A stretch of DNA of 64,000 nucleotides from Arthrobacter citreus (GCA_013200995.1 CP053688.1:372001-436000), one strand, 5' to 3'. Counted from the first letter of the stretch, positions 1-8,826 are shown. The notes: generated from the sequence alone by a model not told the origin. Numbers and translations: made by a program.

Positions 1-591
1 ACTATTTTGCAATATTTAGCTCCAGTTATCATTACTTGGTATTTGGCAATGCGTTTAAAAAAAATGCCTACTACTAAAGAGATATTTGCTGTCATTTTAG
101 CACTTGTCGGTACATTGTTATTAGTAACACACGGAACGATTAAAGGACTATCTATTACTGGTTGGGCACTATTGTGGGGGCTAGCATCTGCATTTTCTTT
201 AGCATTCTATTCTTTGCAACCTCAAAATCTTTTAAAAAAATATGGGTCAACAATCGTAGTAGGGTGGGGAATGCTAATTGGAGGAATTTGTTTCAGTTTC
301 ATCAACTCACCTTTTCATTTTCAAGGTCACTGGTCAATTAGTGCATATTTCGCAGTGATTTTTATTGTTATTTTTGGGACATTAATTGCTTTTTACTGCT
401 ATTTAGAGAGTTTAAAATATATTAATGCTTCTGAGTCTAGCTTACTTGCTTGTGTTGAACCATTATCTGCTGCAGTGTTATCTGTAATTTGGCTAAATGT
501 AAATTTTGAATTAGTAGACTGGATCGGAAGCCTATGTATTATTAGTACTATCGTTATATTATCGATTACTGATCACAAGGTCGAAGCTTAA
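1..591 (+). CDS. EamA/DMT family transporter, 5' truncated by window edge
   Basis: The reading frame is open from base 1, so this is the C-terminal part (about 196 codons visible) of an integral membrane protein. It shows about six strongly hydrophobic segments, and a basic cytoplasmic tail is missing. The repeated EamA-type half, with a TLLLVTHG segment, a GLASAFSLAFYSL segment and an ESSLLACVEPLSA segment, is typical of drug/metabolite transporters such as RhaT/YdcZ-like exporters. The ACVEP-type motif in the second EamA repeat is the strongest clue. The substrate cannot be told. A TTG at base 7 is not needed as a start, since the frame continues upstream. Confidence 0.85.
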   Translation, partial: TILQYLAPVIITWYLAMRLKKMPTTKEIFAVILALVGTLLLVTHGTIKGLSITGWALLWGLASAFSLAFYSLQPQNLLKKYGSTIVVGWGMLIGGICFSFINSPFHFQGHWSISAYFAVIFIVIFGTLIAFYCYLESLKYINASESSLLACVEPLSAAVLSVIWLNVNFELVDWIGSLCIISTIVILSITDHKVEA

Positions 592-688
592 AGCTTAATG
601 TAATAGACTTTTTTCTGTCACATAAGAGCAGAAAAAGACAGGAATGATAAATTTTAAATTGATATGATGTATTTAAGGGAGGAGTCAT

Positions 689-1552
689 ATGGCTTGGGTT
701 GAATCATTACAAAAGGCAATTGATTATATCGAAGACAATTTACTACACGAGTTAACGATTGAAGAGATTTCTAAGCAAGCAAATTCTTCAGTATTTCATT
801 TTCAGCGAACATTTTCTATATTAACAGATATAAATATTGCTGAGTATATAAGGCGGAGAAGGCTGACATTAGCTGCAAATGAATTAACAACAACAGATCT
901 AAAAATAATTGATATCGCCTTGAAATATGGATATGACTCTCCTGAATCTTTTTCAAAGGCATTTCGAAGACAGCATGGTGTAACGCCAAGTGAAGCAAGA
1001 AAGTTTATCGGAAAACTAAAATCGTATAACCGCCTTGTCATTCAGGTGAGTTTGAAGGGAGCAGAACCAATGCAGTTTAATATTGTAGAAAAAAGTGCTT
1101 TTCAAGTAGTTGGAGTGAAAAAAGAGTTTTCATTTCTAAATGACCAACAACAGCAGTTGATTCCTAAAATGTGGGAAGAAGTTAATTCAAATGGTACGAG
1201 TGACCGTTTGTATGAATTAAATAATGGTGATATTAAAGGTGTGCTAGGTGTTTGTATGATGAATGAGGAGCAAAAATCAAAAAATCTACTAGAATATTGG
1301 GTTGCAGCCGTGCATGAAGGTGAAACACCAGAGGGATTTGATCATCATGAAATATCTGCTTCAAAATGGGCCGTATTTGGTGTCCATGGGGCAATGCCAA
1401 GTGCAATGCAAGATGCATGGAAAAAAATATTTTCGGAATGGTTCCCTTCAAGTGGTTATACGCATGCAGGAATTCCTGAATTTGAACTTTATCCAGAAGG
1501 AAATCCATTTAGTGAAGACTATTATTCTGAAATTTGGATCCCAGTTAAATAA
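689..1552 (+). CDS. AraC-family transcriptional regulator with GyrI-like effector-binding domain
   Basis: 287 residues. Residues 1-105 form a double helix-turn-helix of the AraC/XylS type (TIEEISKQANSSVFHFQRTF, then DIALKYGYDSPESFSKAFRR and the GVTPSEAR end). Residues 125-287 resemble the GyrI-like/BltR ligand-binding fold (VVGVKKEF start, EYWVAAVHEGETPEGFDHHEI in the middle, ending in EIWIPVK). This layout, DNA-binding domain first and GyrI-like domain second, is known for small-molecule-sensing regulators near transporters. The EamA transporter just upstream could be its target, but that is inference. ATG start with GGGAGGAG 5 bases upstream. Confidence 0.9.
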   Translation: MAWVESLQKAIDYIEDNLLHELTIEEISKQANSSVFHFQRTFSILTDINIAEYIRRRRLTLAANELTTTDLKIIDIALKYGYDSPESFSKAFRRQHGVTPSEARKFIGKLKSYNRLVIQVSLKGAEPMQFNIVEKSAFQVVGVKKEFSFLNDQQQQLIPKMWEEVNSNGTSDRLYELNNGDIKGVLGVCMMNEEQKSKNLLEYWVAAVHEGETPEGFDHHEISASKWAVFGVHGAMPSAMQDAWKKIFSEWFPSSGYTHAGIPEFELYPEGNPFSEDYYSEIWIPVK

Positions 1553-1568
1553 GTAATAGTTAAGAACA

Positions 1569-1608
1569 AAAAAAAGGTGTATTTCAATTAAGAAATGCAC
1601 CTTTTTTA
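1569..1608. terminator. bidirectional intrinsic terminator
   Basis: Stem GGTGTATTTC / GAAATGCACC with one G-T pair and a six-base loop, flanked by A-run and T-run. It lies between convergent genes and can serve both strands. Confidence 0.85.
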
Positions 1609-1640
1609 TGTATAGATTCTAAATCTTCTTTAAGGCTAAA

Positions 1641-2582
1641 TTATCCGCGTAATGATTCTAAAACTACTTGTGCCTCGTACCCTTCTGAGAAATCAATGAT
1701 AGTTGCTTCTTCACCTTTAAGGGCTTTTACTAAATTATTAATTAATGAATCTGCTAATGTTTGATCGGATTCAATAGGCCTAATAGGTTCACCAAATTTT
1801 CCACCTTCTAGATCAGCCCAATTAACTAATGAAATAGTTCCTTCTGATCCATAAGCTGTAAATTTAATTTCTTCTTCACCCGCAATTTGGCTTAAGCCGT
1901 CTATTAATACAGGCGTTCCATCTTCTAATTCAAGAAAGGCAATGATCCCATTTTCAGATGCTAGTGGGTCAGTGGGATATTGAACATGCTTTGTAATGAC
2001 TTTCATCTTACCAAATATCTTTTGGATTTGTTGTATGTAATGGACACCAACCTCTAAAACATAGCCACCTTGTTCTTTCGTAGCAACCCATTCATTTTGT
2101 TGCCAAAGTCTTGGCCAATTTGGAAAACGCATTTTGAGTTCGACTCTTCTTATGTTCCCAACATATCCTGATTTAACTAAGCCAGCAAAGGACTTACTTC
2201 CAACATTGTAGTTTAGAGGAAAGTTCATTGCTTGAAAAATGCCTTTTTCTTTTGCTTGCGTAAATAGTGCTAATGCTTCCTCAGTTGAGTTCGCTAGAGG
2301 CTTTTCGCATAAAACATTTATTCCTTTTGAAATTACATCAGATACGACTGTATAGTGATATTTCGGAGGTACTGTAACGTAAACTAGGTCTAGTTCGGTA
2401 TTTTCAAGCATTTCAAGATGATTTGTAAATGATTGAACAGACTCTAGTTGATTACTAATTTCTTGAACTCTAACTTGTAATGTGTCACAAATTGCTACAA
2501 TTTTTGTTTCTGGATGATTTGAAAATAAAGGAATTAATCTTTGGGCAATTGCGCCAAGACCAATAATACCAACTTTTATCAT
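1641..2582 (-). CDS. Gfo/Idh/MocA-family NAD(P)-dependent oxidoreductase
   Basis: 313 residues from the chosen start. The N-terminal Rossmann fold has GLGAIAQ at residues 8-14 and the family signature EKP at residues 93-95. The C-terminal part carries the alpha/beta Gfo/Idh domain with the conserved GVHYIQQI segment that places a catalytic histidine. Members oxidise or reduce sugars, inositols or related alcohols using NAD(P); the substrate is not visible here. An ATG 18 bases further upstream exists, but the ribosome binding site AAAGGTG lies inside that extension and is correctly spaced from the ATG at 2582, so the shorter start is preferred. Single-gene unit, convergent with the AraC gene. 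Confidence 0.85.
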   Translation of the reverse strand: MIKVGIIGLGAIAQRLIPLFSNHPETKIVAICDTLQVRVQEISNQLESVQSFTNHLEMLENTELDLVYVTVPPKYHYTVVSDVISKGINVLCEKPLANSTEEALALFTQAKEKGIFQAMNFPLNYNVGSKSFAGLVKSGYVGNIRRVELKMRFPNWPRLWQQNEWVATKEQGGYVLEVGVHYIQQIQKIFGKMKVITKHVQYPTDPLASENGIIAFLELEDGTPVLIDGLSQIAGEEEIKFTAYGSEGTISLVNWADLEGGKFGEPIRPIESDQTLADSLINNLVKALKGEEATIIDFSEGYEAQVVLESLRG

Positions 2583-2812
2583 AAGAAAAACACCTTTCAA
2601 AGTAGATTTATAATGTAATTATAGTAAGAAAAATTAAATTATTAAAGGATGAGATACTTTTTTCTTACAGGTTTAAATTAAATCTAATGCAAATTCCTTA
2701 GTATGGATTGAATTTTGAGTAAAAAGATTCGTAATTTTCCAATTTTTAAAAGGTAATTTCGTCTGCTTAAGCGAATTCAATTCATAGATAAGTACTGGAT
2801 GGAGGTGACATG

Positions 2813-2971
2813 TTGGAAAAGAAACCTGTGTATTATGATGGTAGTGGAGATTGGGAAGATACTATTCAACCTATAGTAATAAAAAATCTCTTGAGTATTG
2901 ATCCTGAAATAAGAAAAAGTTTAGCTGCAAATCCATATGAAATTGATTGGAATCAAGTGAAGGAAAAATAA
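2813..2971 (+). CDS. small acidic protein, unknown function
   Basis: A 52-53 residue open frame preceded by a perfect GGAGGTGA at 2801-2808. Two starts fit. ATG at 2810 sits only 4 bases after GGAGG, while TTG at 2813 has 7 bases, which is the usual spacing. The product is rich in Asp/Glu and Trp (two W), reads LEKKPVYYDGSGDWED at the start, and contains no membrane segment. It is followed by a strong terminator. I do not recognise the family. The strong ribosome site and clean terminator argue that it is real. Confidence 0.6.
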   Translation: MEKKPVYYDGSGDWEDTIQPIVIKNLLSIDPEIRKSLAANPYEIDWNQVKEK

Positions 2972-3022
2972 TTTGTTAATTATTTTTATTTGTTCTTAAT
3001 TAAGAATAATTTTTGTGGAATA

Positions 3023-3076
3023 AAAAAAAGAGGATGTCTCAAAGTCAGTAATTAGACTTATGTAGACATCCTTTTT
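3023..3076. terminator. bidirectional intrinsic terminator
   Basis: Stem AGGATGTCT / AGACATCCT, preceded by an A-run and followed by a T-run. It lies between the small plus-strand gene and the convergent DsbA-like gene. Confidence 0.85.
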
Positions 3077-3088
3077 GATTATACTTTA

Positions 3089-3700
3089 TTAACAGTTACC
3101 ATCTAGATCGCAGCTAAGCGAAGATTGCTCACTTAGTTTTTCGTTATTTAACGCTTGAACAAATGCTTCTTTACTTTGAACGCCTTGTAAAACTTTATCA
3201 CCAATAATAAATGATGGTACTGCATTAATAAAATTAGGGTTTTGGATAGATGAATCGTATTTTGTACTTGAAACAGCTTCAATAAAATGAGAACGGTTTA
3301 AGCCAAGATTCTCTACAATCTCTGCAAGAACATTTACATCTCCAATTTCTTTACCTTCTGTCCAGAATCCAGCTAATACGGCTTGAGCATATTCAGAACC
3401 TTTGCCATTTTCTTCTGCAAATAAAAATCCTCTATGTGCTAACTTAGTAGAAGGGTGGGGATCCATTGTTGGTAAAATCATTTCAACGCCAAGCTTTTGA
3501 GCTAGTGGTTGAACACCGAATTTCCATCCTTGTTGAATATATGAACTATTAGGACTTAATGGTTCAGTCCCTTCAGGTCTTAGTTGGAATGGTTTCCATT
3601 CAAGCTCTACACCATCAACTTCTTTAAGTGCTTCCTCAAGTGGTTTTTTTCCTAAATAACAAAACGGACACACATAGTCCGAATAAATCGTAACTTTCAT
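3089..3700 (-). CDS. DsbA-family oxidoreductase, FrnE-like
   Basis: 203 residues with a thioredoxin-fold active site CPFC at residues 11-14 and a cis-proline loop AVPSFIIG near residue 162, as in FrnE/2-hydroxychromene-2-carboxylate-isomerase-like DsbA proteins. There is no signal peptide, so it should act in the cytoplasm on dithiol/disulfide exchange, possibly under oxidative stress. A second cysteine pair lies at the extreme C terminus (CDLDGNC). It is also common in this subfamily and could form a shuttle disulfide. TAGGAGG lies 7 bases upstream of the ATG. Monocistronic. Confidence 0.88.
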   Translation of the reverse strand: MKVTIYSDYVCPFCYLGKKPLEEALKEVDGVELEWKPFQLRPEGTEPLSPNSSYIQQGWKFGVQPLAQKLGVEMILPTMDPHPSTKLAHRGFLFAEENGKGSEYAQAVLAGFWTEGKEIGDVNVLAEIVENLGLNRSHFIEAVSSTKYDSSIQNPNFINAVPSFIIGDKVLQGVQSKEAFVQALNNEKLSEQSSLSCDLDGNC

Positions 3701-3830
3701 TTCATAAACCTCCTAAATCGATTAAAGAAAGTATATACAAAATTAGAACATAATCTCAATTTTTTAGCTCTCAATTGATTAGTTTTTAATTTATCCAATT
3801 AATAAAATTTTTTTGATTTCTCTACAAACT

Positions 3831-3862
3831 AAAGAAATAGAGCATGAAGGCTCTATTTCTTA
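3831..3862 (-). terminator. intrinsic terminator overlapping a stop codon
   Basis: 12-bp perfect stem (AAGAAATAGAGC / GCTCTATTTCTT) with a 6-base loop. The upstream arm contains the last codons and TAG stop of the minus-strand membrane protein gene. Confidence 0.75.
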
Positions 3863-4245
3863 GAATTATTTAAGTCATCGTTATGATTTTCCTCAGGTGG
3901 AAGATTTGTTTCAATTAAAGCAGGGTTTAGATCAAAGAATGTGTTTATAAAATACTTTCTTCTTAAAAGTAAAACGAAAAATAGTAATAGACCACAAATT
4001 GAAGTGAAGATCATTCCTGTAAGTAATCCACCTATATACATAAACGTATCCATTTGAGATGTAAACATCGACCATATTAATATTGAGAGGATTCCGTCTG
4101 CTAAAACAATGCCAAGCGATACTACTAAAAACGGTAGAAATTGACCAGTTTCTTTTGTTTTCTTTGAAACATACCTATATCCAATTGGTACTGATAAAAA
4201 GATTATAAAACAATAGAACAGTAATATGAAATCCCGAATAGACAT
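3853..4245 (-). CDS. small multi-span membrane protein, unknown
   Basis: 130 residues with four hydrophobic stretches (about residues 5-25, 35-58, 68-90 and a last one joining it up to residue 95). A hydrophilic, Asn/Glu-rich cytoplasmic tail ends at the terminator stem. No recognised domain or catalytic residues. The ATG at 4245 is preceded by AGGTG with 7 bases spacing. Its own terminator marks a single-gene transcript, although read-through from the lipoprotein gene upstream (75 bases away, same strand) is possible. Confidence 0.75.
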   Translation of the reverse strand: MSIRDFILLFYCFIIFLSVPIGYRYVSKKTKETGQFLPFLVVSLGIVLADGILSILIWSMFTSQMDTFMYIGGLLTGMIFTSICGLLLFFVLLLRRKYFINTFFDLNPALIETNLPPEENHNDDLNNSKK

Positions 4246-4320
4246 AGTATCACACCTAACTTTTTTTGTTGGTACTATACTATATGCGAAATATTCATAA
4301 AATTGGACAAGATAATTTTT

Positions 4321-5433
4321 TTATTTTCCTATTTTTACTTTTTTCTTTTTGATTTCTCCTTTTTCAGGCTTTACTGGAGAGAAGTTATCAAAATCTTTTT
4401 TGTTTTCTGGTACATCGATATGTCCTGTTCTGATATTTGCTTGATATAGATTAACTTGTTTTACTGTATCTTTATTTAAATTTTTCTTGTTTTTTGAAAG
4501 TCCAACACCGTTTTCTTTTATACCCCATCTTAAGATACGGCCACCTTGAAAGTTTCCTTTCAATTTCTTTGTGATTACTTCATCGACACCTTTATCAATT
4601 CTTTTGATTGCAGATGTAAGAGTGACATTCTCTGGTAAACCTTCTTTATACTGATCTCGGTCGACGCCTATTACCCAAACTTTTTTACCACTTTTCTTTA
4701 ATTTTTTTGCTTCAGTAAATACGCCTAGGCCTGTTTTTCCTGCTACTTGAAAGATTATATCAACATCTTCCCCATACAAAGATTTGGCCAATTTACTTCC
4801 TTCTTCAGGTTTGTCGAATGTATTAGCAAATTTAGTCTTTACTTTTATTTTTGGGTCTACTGACATAACACCTGCTTTAAAACCGTATTCAAATCTTTTA
4901 ATAAATGGATCCTTTGTACCTCCCACAAAGCCAATCTTATGGGTTTTAGTATTCATTGCAGCTGCAATTCCTGCTAGGAATGCTGATTGTTCTTCACGAT
5001 AAGTGATACTTACGACATTTGGTTTTTCAACAATCCCGTCAACGATGACAAAATCAGATTTCCTTTCTTTACTTGCAATTTCAGCGATTGCCTTTTGAAA
5101 TGAATAGCCGATGCCAAATATTAAATCATACTTTTTCTTTGCATACTTCGTTAATTCTTTTTTTGCGTCCTTGTCTGAAGGGGCATCTGTTTTTACATAA
5201 TTTTTCTTTTCCTTCCAGTTATGTTTCTCCCCCGTTTTTTTAATACCATCCCAGACTGCTTGGTTAAACCCTTTATCATGAATTTCAGTTTTCCCCATCA
5301 CGATTCCGATTTTAAACTTTTTTTCTTTTTCATTGTATGAACTACTTATATTGTTATTTCGACTAGTACAGCTAGTCAATGTCATGCAAGTAATGATTGA
5401 AACTGTAGCGATTTGGAAAAAACGTTTTCGCAT
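4321..5433 (-). CDS. BMP-family substrate-binding lipoprotein (PnrA/Med-like), orphan
   Basis: 370 residues. A lipoprotein signal peptide ends at LTSC, with Cys22 the predicted lipidated residue. The mature part is a type-1 periplasmic-binding fold of the BMP family (KIGIVMGKTEIHDKGFNQAVWDG, then FGIGYSFQ, VIVDG, SAFLAGIAA, IGFVGG). Family members bind purine nucleosides for ABC import or, as Med of B. subtilis, affect competence. No ABC ATPase or permease lies nearby, so the partner is unknown. The C terminus is unusually lysine-rich (GEIKKKKVKIGK). The start at 5433 is chosen because GTGGAGG precedes it. An upstream ATG would add 19 residues before the signal peptide. Confidence 0.85.
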   Translation of the reverse strand: MRKRFFQIATVSIITCMTLTSCTSRNNNISSSYNEKEKKFKIGIVMGKTEIHDKGFNQAVWDGIKKTGEKHNWKEKKNYVKTDAPSDKDAKKELTKYAKKKYDLIFGIGYSFQKAIAEIASKERKSDFVIVDGIVEKPNVVSITYREEQSAFLAGIAAAMNTKTHKIGFVGGTKDPFIKRFEYGFKAGVMSVDPKIKVKTKFANTFDKPEEGSKLAKSLYGEDVDIIFQVAGKTGLGVFTEAKKLKKSGKKVWVIGVDRDQYKEGLPENVTLTSAIKRIDKGVDEVITKKLKGNFQGGRILRWGIKENGVGLSKNKKNLNKDTVKQVNLYQANIRTGHIDVPENKKDFDNFSPVKPEKGEIKKKKVKIGK

Positions 5434-5517
5434 TGTTTTCCTCCACATAATTAAATTTAAAAACGAAGCTCTATTGTGTAAATTTCCCAATCAATTCATA
5501 AATCATTCTTTAAAGTG

Positions 5518-5546
5518 TTGGCAATTTAAATTACAAGTGGTACTGT
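5518..5546 (+). promoter_or_regulatory. candidate sigma-A promoter for rnz
   Basis: TTGGCA, 17 bases, TACTGT; lies about 35 bases before the rnz start and between divergent genes. Matches are moderate. Confidence 0.35.
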
Positions 5547-5580
5547 TACAAGTAGAAATGAATTAGATGGAGGCATTAAC

Positions 5581-6507
5581 GTGAAGCTTGTATTTTTAGG
5601 AACGGGAGCAGGTATGCCATCGAAAGGTCGAAATGTAACAAGTATCGCTCTACAACTTTTAGAGGAAAGAGGAGTTACTTGGTTATTCGATTGTGGCGAG
5701 GCTACACAGCATCAAATATTACATACGCCAATTAGACCACGACGAATTGAGAAAATATTTATTACTCACTGTCATGGGGATCATATTTTCGGATTACCTG
5801 GGCTGTTAAGTAGTAGAACATTTTTAGGTGGAGAAGATTTATTAACTATTTATGGACCTAAAGGGATAAAGGAGTACGTTGAAACTAGTTTTAGAATTAG
5901 CGGTACATACTTAAAATACCCTATTAAATATATTGAGACGACTGAAGGTATTATTTTTGAAGATGACCAATTTATTGTCCAAGCGATCGAGCTTGAGCAT
6001 GGCATTCAATCTTTTGGTTACCAAGTAATTGAAAAGGATTTACCTGGTGAATTAAATGTAGAAGAATTAAAGAAAATTGATGTAAAACCTGGACCTGTTT
6101 ATAAGTTCCTGAAAGAAGGGAAAACCGTAACATTAGAAGACGGAAGAGTGTTAAACGGGAAGGATTTTATCGGTACCTCAAAAAAAGGACGCAAAATTGC
6201 AATTGCAGGGGATACGCGTATTACTAATAAAAGTAACTTACTTGCAAGAGGGATGGACTTAGTAGTTCATGAATCTACTTTTGCTGATGATGAATCCACT
6301 CACGCATATGATTACTATCATACAACAAGCACTCAAATTGCAAATGTCGCTAAAAGTGAGGAAATACAAACACTATACCTAACACATATAAGTGCAAGGT
6401 ATCAAGGTGATTCTTCGATCAAATTATTAAACGAAGCACGTGAAATATTTGAAAATACATATATAGCGAATGATTTTGATGAATACGAAATAAAAAGAAA
6501 AGAATGA
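5581..6507 (+). CDS. rnz: ribonuclease Z
   Basis: 308 residues, the usual length of the short tRNase Z. It cleaves the 3' trailer of precursor tRNAs. It shows the metallo-beta-lactamase metal motif HCHGDH at residues 63-68, the N-terminal LGTGAGMPSKGRNV signature, the long exosite-arm region around GPVYKFLKEGK, and the downstream AGDTR and HTTSTQ metal/active-site segments. GTG start with GGAGG 6 bases upstream. In B. subtilis the orthologue yqjK lies near the yqjO-yqjP-yqjQ genes, and those are also found here (11.5-14.4 kb), supporting vertical inheritance of this stretch. Confidence 0.95.
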   Translation: MKLVFLGTGAGMPSKGRNVTSIALQLLEERGVTWLFDCGEATQHQILHTPIRPRRIEKIFITHCHGDHIFGLPGLLSSRTFLGGEDLLTIYGPKGIKEYVETSFRISGTYLKYPIKYIETTEGIIFEDDQFIVQAIELEHGIQSFGYQVIEKDLPGELNVEELKKIDVKPGPVYKFLKEGKTVTLEDGRVLNGKDFIGTSKKGRKIAIAGDTRITNKSNLLARGMDLVVHESTFADDESTHAYDYYHTTSTQIANVAKSEEIQTLYLTHISARYQGDSSIKLLNEAREIFENTYIANDFDEYEIKRKE

Positions 6508-6596
6508 TTTGCATATTTTATTTCACGTTAAAAAATTTAATTTTGTAAGGACGAAGAGTAATTATAAGTGCAACTTCTCATCTGTTTTCGTATAAC

Positions 6597-6622
6597 AACT
6601 CGCCAATTGGCGAGTTTTCTTT
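6597..6622 (+). terminator. intrinsic terminator
   Basis: Perfect 8-bp stem AACTCGCC / GGCGAGTT with AATT loop, then TTTCTTTAT. Confidence 0.75.
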
Positions 6623-6716
6623 ATGAGCTTTGACTTTTAAGAAATTGAGTTCTGTACATAAAAGAATATTTTAGAGACATGATATAAGTATTCTATGTAA
6701 AAGGAAGGTCGGGGCT

Positions 6717-7463
6717 TTGAAACAGTTAAAAGTTATCCTTTTATTAATATTAAGTTTCCAATTCATTTTGTATAATTCAAAAAACGTAAATGCTGAAAGT
6801 AAAAATCGTTATTATTATGAAAAGCAAGGTACTGCTATTTGGGAAGTACCAGTAAAAGAAAAAGTAATCGCTATTACTTTTGACGATGGGCCGAATGATG
6901 AATATACTCCTGCTGTACTAGATTTACTAAAGAAGTATAATGCTAAAGCTACATTTTTTTTAGTTGGTGAACGCGTTGCTAAATATCCTGAAGTTGCTTT
7001 AAGAGAAATTAACGAAGGACATGAAGTTGCAAATCATACTTATACTCATGCTAGACTTCAATATTTAACTGATGAGCAAATTAGAGATCAATTACATAAA
7101 ACTCATGATGCGATTATTTCAGCTACACATGTTGAACCGGTCTTATTCAGACCACCGTTTGGTTATTATAGTGAGCGCTCAATCAATACGGTTCACGACC
7201 TTGGCTATTTAACTGTAATGTGGTCTTGGCATCAGGATACATTTGATTGGAAAAACCCAGGTGTTTATAAAATCGTATCAAATGTATTAAAAGATACTAG
7301 AAAAGGAGATATTGTTCTTTTTCATGATCACGGTGGTGACCGTAGTCAAACAATTGAAGCATTAAAACAAATACTACCAGCACTTCAAAAGCAAGGTTAT
7401 CAGTTTGTAACAGTATCTCAGCTATTACAATTAAAAGCAGGAGTTAAATTACCTAGCTTTTAG
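6717..7463 (+). CDS. secreted polysaccharide deacetylase
   Basis: 248 residues. A signal peptide covers about residues 1-26 (ends VNA). The NodB deacetylase domain follows, with all five motifs visible: TFDDGP at 54-59, HxxxH inside NHTYTH at 106-111, RPPFG near 146, a DTFDW region, and the terminal FHDHG histidine. It removes N- or O-acetyl groups from peptidoglycan or another cell-surface glycan; the exact substrate is open. TTG start, with AAGGAAGG 8 bases upstream. Monocistronic between two terminators. Closest in layout to the PdaA/PdaC/YheN-type deacetylases of bacilli. Confidence 0.92.
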   Translation: MKQLKVILLLILSFQFILYNSKNVNAESKNRYYYEKQGTAIWEVPVKEKVIAITFDDGPNDEYTPAVLDLLKKYNAKATFFLVGERVAKYPEVALREINEGHEVANHTYTHARLQYLTDEQIRDQLHKTHDAIISATHVEPVLFRPPFGYYSERSINTVHDLGYLTVMWSWHQDTFDWKNPGVYKIVSNVLKDTRKGDIVLFHDHGGDRSQTIEALKQILPALQKQGYQFVTVSQLLQLKAGVKLPSF

Positions 7464-7465
7464 TA

Positions 7466-7508
7466 TAAAACCAGATCAATGGATATCCATTTTGATCTGG
7501 TTTTTTTG
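7466..7508 (+). terminator. intrinsic terminator
   Basis: AAACCAGATCAA paired with TTGATCTGGTTT and a long T-run directly after the deacetylase gene. Confidence 0.88.
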
Positions 7509-7623
7509 TTTACCTGGCTCCTTCTACTACTTAAGACCGATATAAAACCATTCCTCAGGCCATTATTCGAATATAAAAACTTGTATAAGATAGGAGTATA
7601 AGTTGAAAGGAGGCGACGAGGTC

Positions 7624-7953
7624 ATGAAGAAGTTTTTATTTTTTATCCTCGTACTAATATTAATTGGAGTTGCTTTAGCGAATTTAGGTGGCTTAATTGC
7701 ATTAGCACTTGGATTAGTCATTACGTATTTCAGTTTTAAAAAGTTTATGAAAACAGATTCTATTTTGATGAAAATCTTCTGGACGATTATCGGATTAATC
7801 GGTTTAGCGATAGCCATAAATGGTCTTCCTTCTTTAATAGGTGTTGCAGCAGCAATTCTGCTTTACTACCTATATAAAGATTATAAAAATCAAAAAAGAC
7901 TAAAAGAAGATGAATATAAAATTTACGATGAAAATTTTAACCCTATAAAATAA
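7624..7953 (+). CDS. LiaI-like small membrane protein
   Basis: 109 residues with three or four hydrophobic segments (about 2-20, 22-36, 50-68 and 70-85) and a charged C-terminal tail. Small membrane proteins of this shape, directly before a PspA/IM30 gene, are known as LiaI or similar membrane anchors in bacilli. They recruit the PspA-like partner to the envelope under stress. The ATG at 7624 has GGAGG 9 bases upstream; an upstream TTG would overlap that site. Only 9 bases separate the stop from the next gene's first ATG, so the two are co-transcribed. Confidence 0.65.
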   Translation: MKKFLFFILVLILIGVALANLGGLIALALGLVITYFSFKKFMKTDSILMKIFWTIIGLIGLAIAINGLPSLIGVAAAILLYYLYKDYKNQKRLKEDEYKIYDENFNPIK

Positions 7954-7968
7954 GAGGAGCGTATGAAA

Positions 7969-8604
7969 ATGAAAAACTTATTTACTAGAATTAAAGATCA
8001 AATCTCAGCAGATATACATGGTTTATTAGATGAAAAGGAACAACAAAATCCAATTTCTCAATTAAATTACTTCATCAAACAATCTGAAAATGAGTTAGGC
8101 AAAGTAAGAGGATTGATTGATAAACATTATTCACTACGTACAAAATTCCAAGTTGAGCGTGAAGGATCTCTACAAATGGTACTTAAGAGAGAAGAGCAAC
8201 TTAAGGTAGCAAACGAAGCCGGTGCAGAAGATTTAATTAAACGTGCAAGTGAAGATTTAACTTTTTACAAAGAACAAGCTGAAAAGTTTGCAGTTTTAAT
8301 TACTAAAACAGAAGAAGAAATTAGCTTTATGCATGAGCAGCTTAATCAAATCGAAAAAAAATTAAAAGAGCTTCATACGAAAAAATATGATTTAATGTCT
8401 CGTCAAAACATGGCTCACGCTACAAAAAAGATTAATGAAACACAACATTTACTTAATAGTAAAATGCCGTCAATTGATTTCAACTATTTTGAAAAACAAA
8501 TTCGCGATTTAGAATTAAGAGTCCGTTCAGAATTTGATTTACAATCATTTGATTATAAAATTGATCAATTAAAAAAAGATTTAAAAGTTAAATTAAGCAA
8601 ATAG
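7969..8604 (+). CDS. PspA/IM30-family phage-shock protein (LiaH-like)
   Basis: 211 residues, almost entirely alpha-helical coiled coil, starting MKNLFTRIKDQISADIHG as PspA/LiaH/VIPP1 proteins do. Such proteins form large rings or rods that support the cytoplasmic membrane during antibiotic or envelope damage. GAGGAG is 9 bases before the ATG at 7969 and only 3 bases before an ATG at 7963, so the second is chosen. Operon with the upstream LiaI-like gene. The liaFSR genes that control the B. subtilis locus are not present nearby, so its regulation is not visible here. Confidence 0.88.
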   Translation: MKNLFTRIKDQISADIHGLLDEKEQQNPISQLNYFIKQSENELGKVRGLIDKHYSLRTKFQVEREGSLQMVLKREEQLKVANEAGAEDLIKRASEDLTFYKEQAEKFAVLITKTEEEISFMHEQLNQIEKKLKELHTKKYDLMSRQNMAHATKKINETQHLLNSKMPSIDFNYFEKQIRDLELRVRSEFDLQSFDYKIDQLKKDLKVKLSK

Positions 8605-8639
8605 TTTAAAGAAGAAGAGAAGGTAATCACTTCTTTAGA

Positions 8640-8680
8640 GTGTAGAGAATCCCTTAAAAATTTCTCTACACTTTTATTTG
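8640..8680 (+). terminator. intrinsic terminator
   Basis: Perfect 10-bp stem GTGTAGAGAA / TTCTCTACAC followed by a T-rich tail, ending the LiaI/PspA-like operon. Confidence 0.8.
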
Positions 8681-8788
8681 TTTAGATGAAAAAATAGTCT
8701 GACGTACATTGATTTAGATAACAGAACATTAAATGCTTGTTGTTTAAATAGACAAATTTGTAATATCGTACTTAAATTTACACATGCC

Positions 8789-8826
8789 AAACAACCTAAT
8801 TACCATAAATTGGGTTGTTTTTTTTG
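8789..8826 (+). terminator. intrinsic terminator whose T-run overlaps a -35 box
   Basis: Stem AAACAACC / GGTTGTTT followed by eight T. The tail runs straight into the TTGACA of the next promoter at 8824. Confidence 0.7.
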
